Part shown: piece after piece, positions 6,126 through 7,175 of the stretch
How the letters are laid out: each line of letters begins with the position of its first letter
Numbering within the stretch: the first letter of the stretch is position 1
NCBI GenBank assembly: GCA_021788565.1
Contig: JAJYKO010000271.1
Coordinates: forward strand, 1-7,175
Source of the DNA: Chloroflexota bacterium
Lineage (GTDB): Bacteria; Chloroflexota; UBA6077
Direction: 5' to 3'
DNA: 7,175 nucleotides
The notes under the pieces: model-generated
Database searches by the model: none
The model's input: the letters and a program-made list of their open reading frames with translations, nothing else
Told to the model about the DNA's origin: nothing
Position numbers and translations under genes: made by a program

Positions 6126-7175
6126 ATGAAGATTACCGACGTCGAAGCCCTCCTGATCGCCATCCCCCTGCGTAAGCCCACTTCCATGTCCAACCGGACG
6201 GTCACGTCCAGGGAGTACGTGGTCACCCGCGTGCGGACCGACGAGGGAATCGTCGGCTCGGCCTACACCCTCGGTGGGGCCGTCGTGCTCAGCGCTGTCA
6301 GGGACACCCTGAAGCCGCTGGCTCTTGGCGCCGACCCATTCGATACCGAGCGGCTCTGGGACAGGATGTTCAGGGCCACCCTCATGGTCGGGCGCAAGGG
6401 AGCGGTTATCAGGGCGCTCAGCACCATCGACATTGCCCTGTGGGACATCAAGGGCAAGGCGCTGGGCCTACCCCTGGCAAGGCTCCTCGGCAGCTCCGCC
6501 GAACGGATTCCGGTCTACGCCAGCGGCGGCTACTACCGCCAGGGCGAGAGCTTCCAGGAGATGGCCACCGAGATGGCCTCCGTGGTCGAGCGACTGGGGG
6601 TCAGCGCGATCAAGGTGAAAGTGGGGGCGCTCTCTTTCAAGGAAGAGGTCGAGCGGATCAAGATCCTCCGCGACACTGTCGGGGACGCTGTTCAGATTAT
6701 GGTGGACGCCAACTGCGCCTGGAACGATCTCACTTACGCGCGCAAGATCATGAGAGCCTTCGAGCAGTACGGCATTGGCTGGTTCGAGGAACCGGTGCTG
6801 CCGGATAACTTCAGGGGCAGCGCGGAGCTGGCTGCGAGCTTCGAGACGCCCATTGCGACAGGAGAGCAGGAGTGTACCCGCTGGGGCTTCCGCGACCTGA
6901 TCGAGCACCGGGCGGCGGACATCCTGCAGCCGGACGTCGCCGTTGTGGGTGGGGTGAGCGAGTGGATGAAGGTGGCGGCCCTCGCCTCCACCTACGACCT
7001 GCCGGTGTCTTCCCACTACTTCCACGACGTTCACGTGCACCTGATGGCGGCCATCCCGAACCGTATGATGGCCGAGTACTTCCTGCGCGACCTGGACATC
7101 ATGGTGTTCGATGAGGTGGTGAAGGAGCCGCTGCTGGCGGAAAACGGCTACCTCGCGGTGCCTCAGAGGCCCGGC
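6126..7175 (+). CDS. Enolase-superfamily enzyme, mandelate racemase subgroup (3' end outside window)
   Basis: 350 codons are visible with no stop. Family members are usually 355-380 residues, so only the extreme C-terminus is missing. The N-terminal capping domain (about 1-120; MKITDVEALLIAIPL start, STIDIALWDIKGKALG at 99-114) is followed by a (beta/alpha)7-beta barrel. Active-site residues visible are the KxK base pair K163/K165, metal ligands D194 (VDAN), an acid in WFEEP (E221/E222) and E247 (TGEQE), the D270-H297 dyad (QPD; SSHY) and E317. These fall at or within one position of the mandelate racemase numbering (K164/K166, D195, E221, E247, D270, H297, E317). The protein should therefore bind Mg2+ and abstract the alpha-proton of a carboxylate, as a racemase/epimerase or more often a sugar-acid dehydratase. 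The substrate is not identifiable; despite the family label 'muconate lactonizing', the dyad argues for the racemase subgroup. ATG 6126 is set by GGGAG (6115-6119). It has its own promoter at 6050-6078. Confidence 0.95.
   Translation, partial: MKITDVEALLIAIPLRKPTSMSNRTVTSREYVVTRVRTDEGIVGSAYTLGGAVVLSAVRDTLKPLALGADPFDTERLWDRMFRATLMVGRKGAVIRALSTIDIALWDIKGKALGLPLARLLGSSAERIPVYASGGYYRQGESFQEMATEMASVVERLGVSAIKVKVGALSFKEEVERIKILRDTVGDAVQIMVDANCAWNDLTYARKIMRAFEQYGIGWFEEPVLPDNFRGSAELAASFETPIATGEQECTRWGFRDLIEHRAADILQPDVAVVGGVSEWMKVAALASTYDLPVSSHYFHDVHVHLMAAIPNRMMAEYFLRDLDIMVFDEVVKEPLLAENGYLAVPQRPG

Overview
The window reads as a stretch of ordinary high-GC bacterial chromosome with six protein genes. 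The most likely source is a member of Chloroflexota. This is an inference: an ECF sigma factor gene directly followed by a DUF5667-type membrane protein is a pairing I associate with Chloroflexota and some Actinobacteria, and enolase-superfamily genes are abundant in uncultured Chloroflexota such as SAR202. No rRNA, tRNA, CRISPR array, insertion sequence or phage gene is visible.

Left part, minus strand (1-1019): an ECF sigma factor gene (396-971) and, overlapping its end by 17 bases, a DUF5667-type single-pass membrane protein (412 down past position 1) that is probably the partner or anti-sigma of the sigma factor. A promoter of the form TGTAAC-N16-CGTT lies just upstream of the sigma gene. 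It resembles promoters used by ECF sigma factors, which suggests autoregulation.

Middle, plus strand: a divergently transcribed VOC-family ring-cleaving dioxygenase (1189-2139; MhqO/PcpA-like, probably acting on hydroquinone-type compounds) is followed by a strong GC-rich stem-loop (2160-2195). Then come two half-transporter genes (2284-4116 and 4119-5927), separated by 2 bases and translationally coupled through a near-perfect Shine-Dalgarno site. They form a type IV (exporter-fold) ABC transporter. Motif differences show it is a heterodimer with one degenerate and one canonical ATP site, as in TM287/288 or BmrCD.

Right part: after a 198-base gap holding a good sigma70-type promoter, a mandelate racemase-subgroup enolase-superfamily gene begins at 6126 and runs off the end at 7175. 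It lacks only about the last 10-30 residues. All the catalytic residues of the subgroup are visible.

How the genes work together is only partly inferable. The sigma pair is a self-contained regulatory unit. The dioxygenase, exporter and enolase-superfamily enzyme could share a theme of handling aromatic or hydroxy-acid compounds, but each seems to be its own transcription unit apart from the ABC pair. I see no convincing wholly new system. The points most worth a second look are the sigma/DUF5667 module with its autoregulatory promoter, and the asymmetric exporter.
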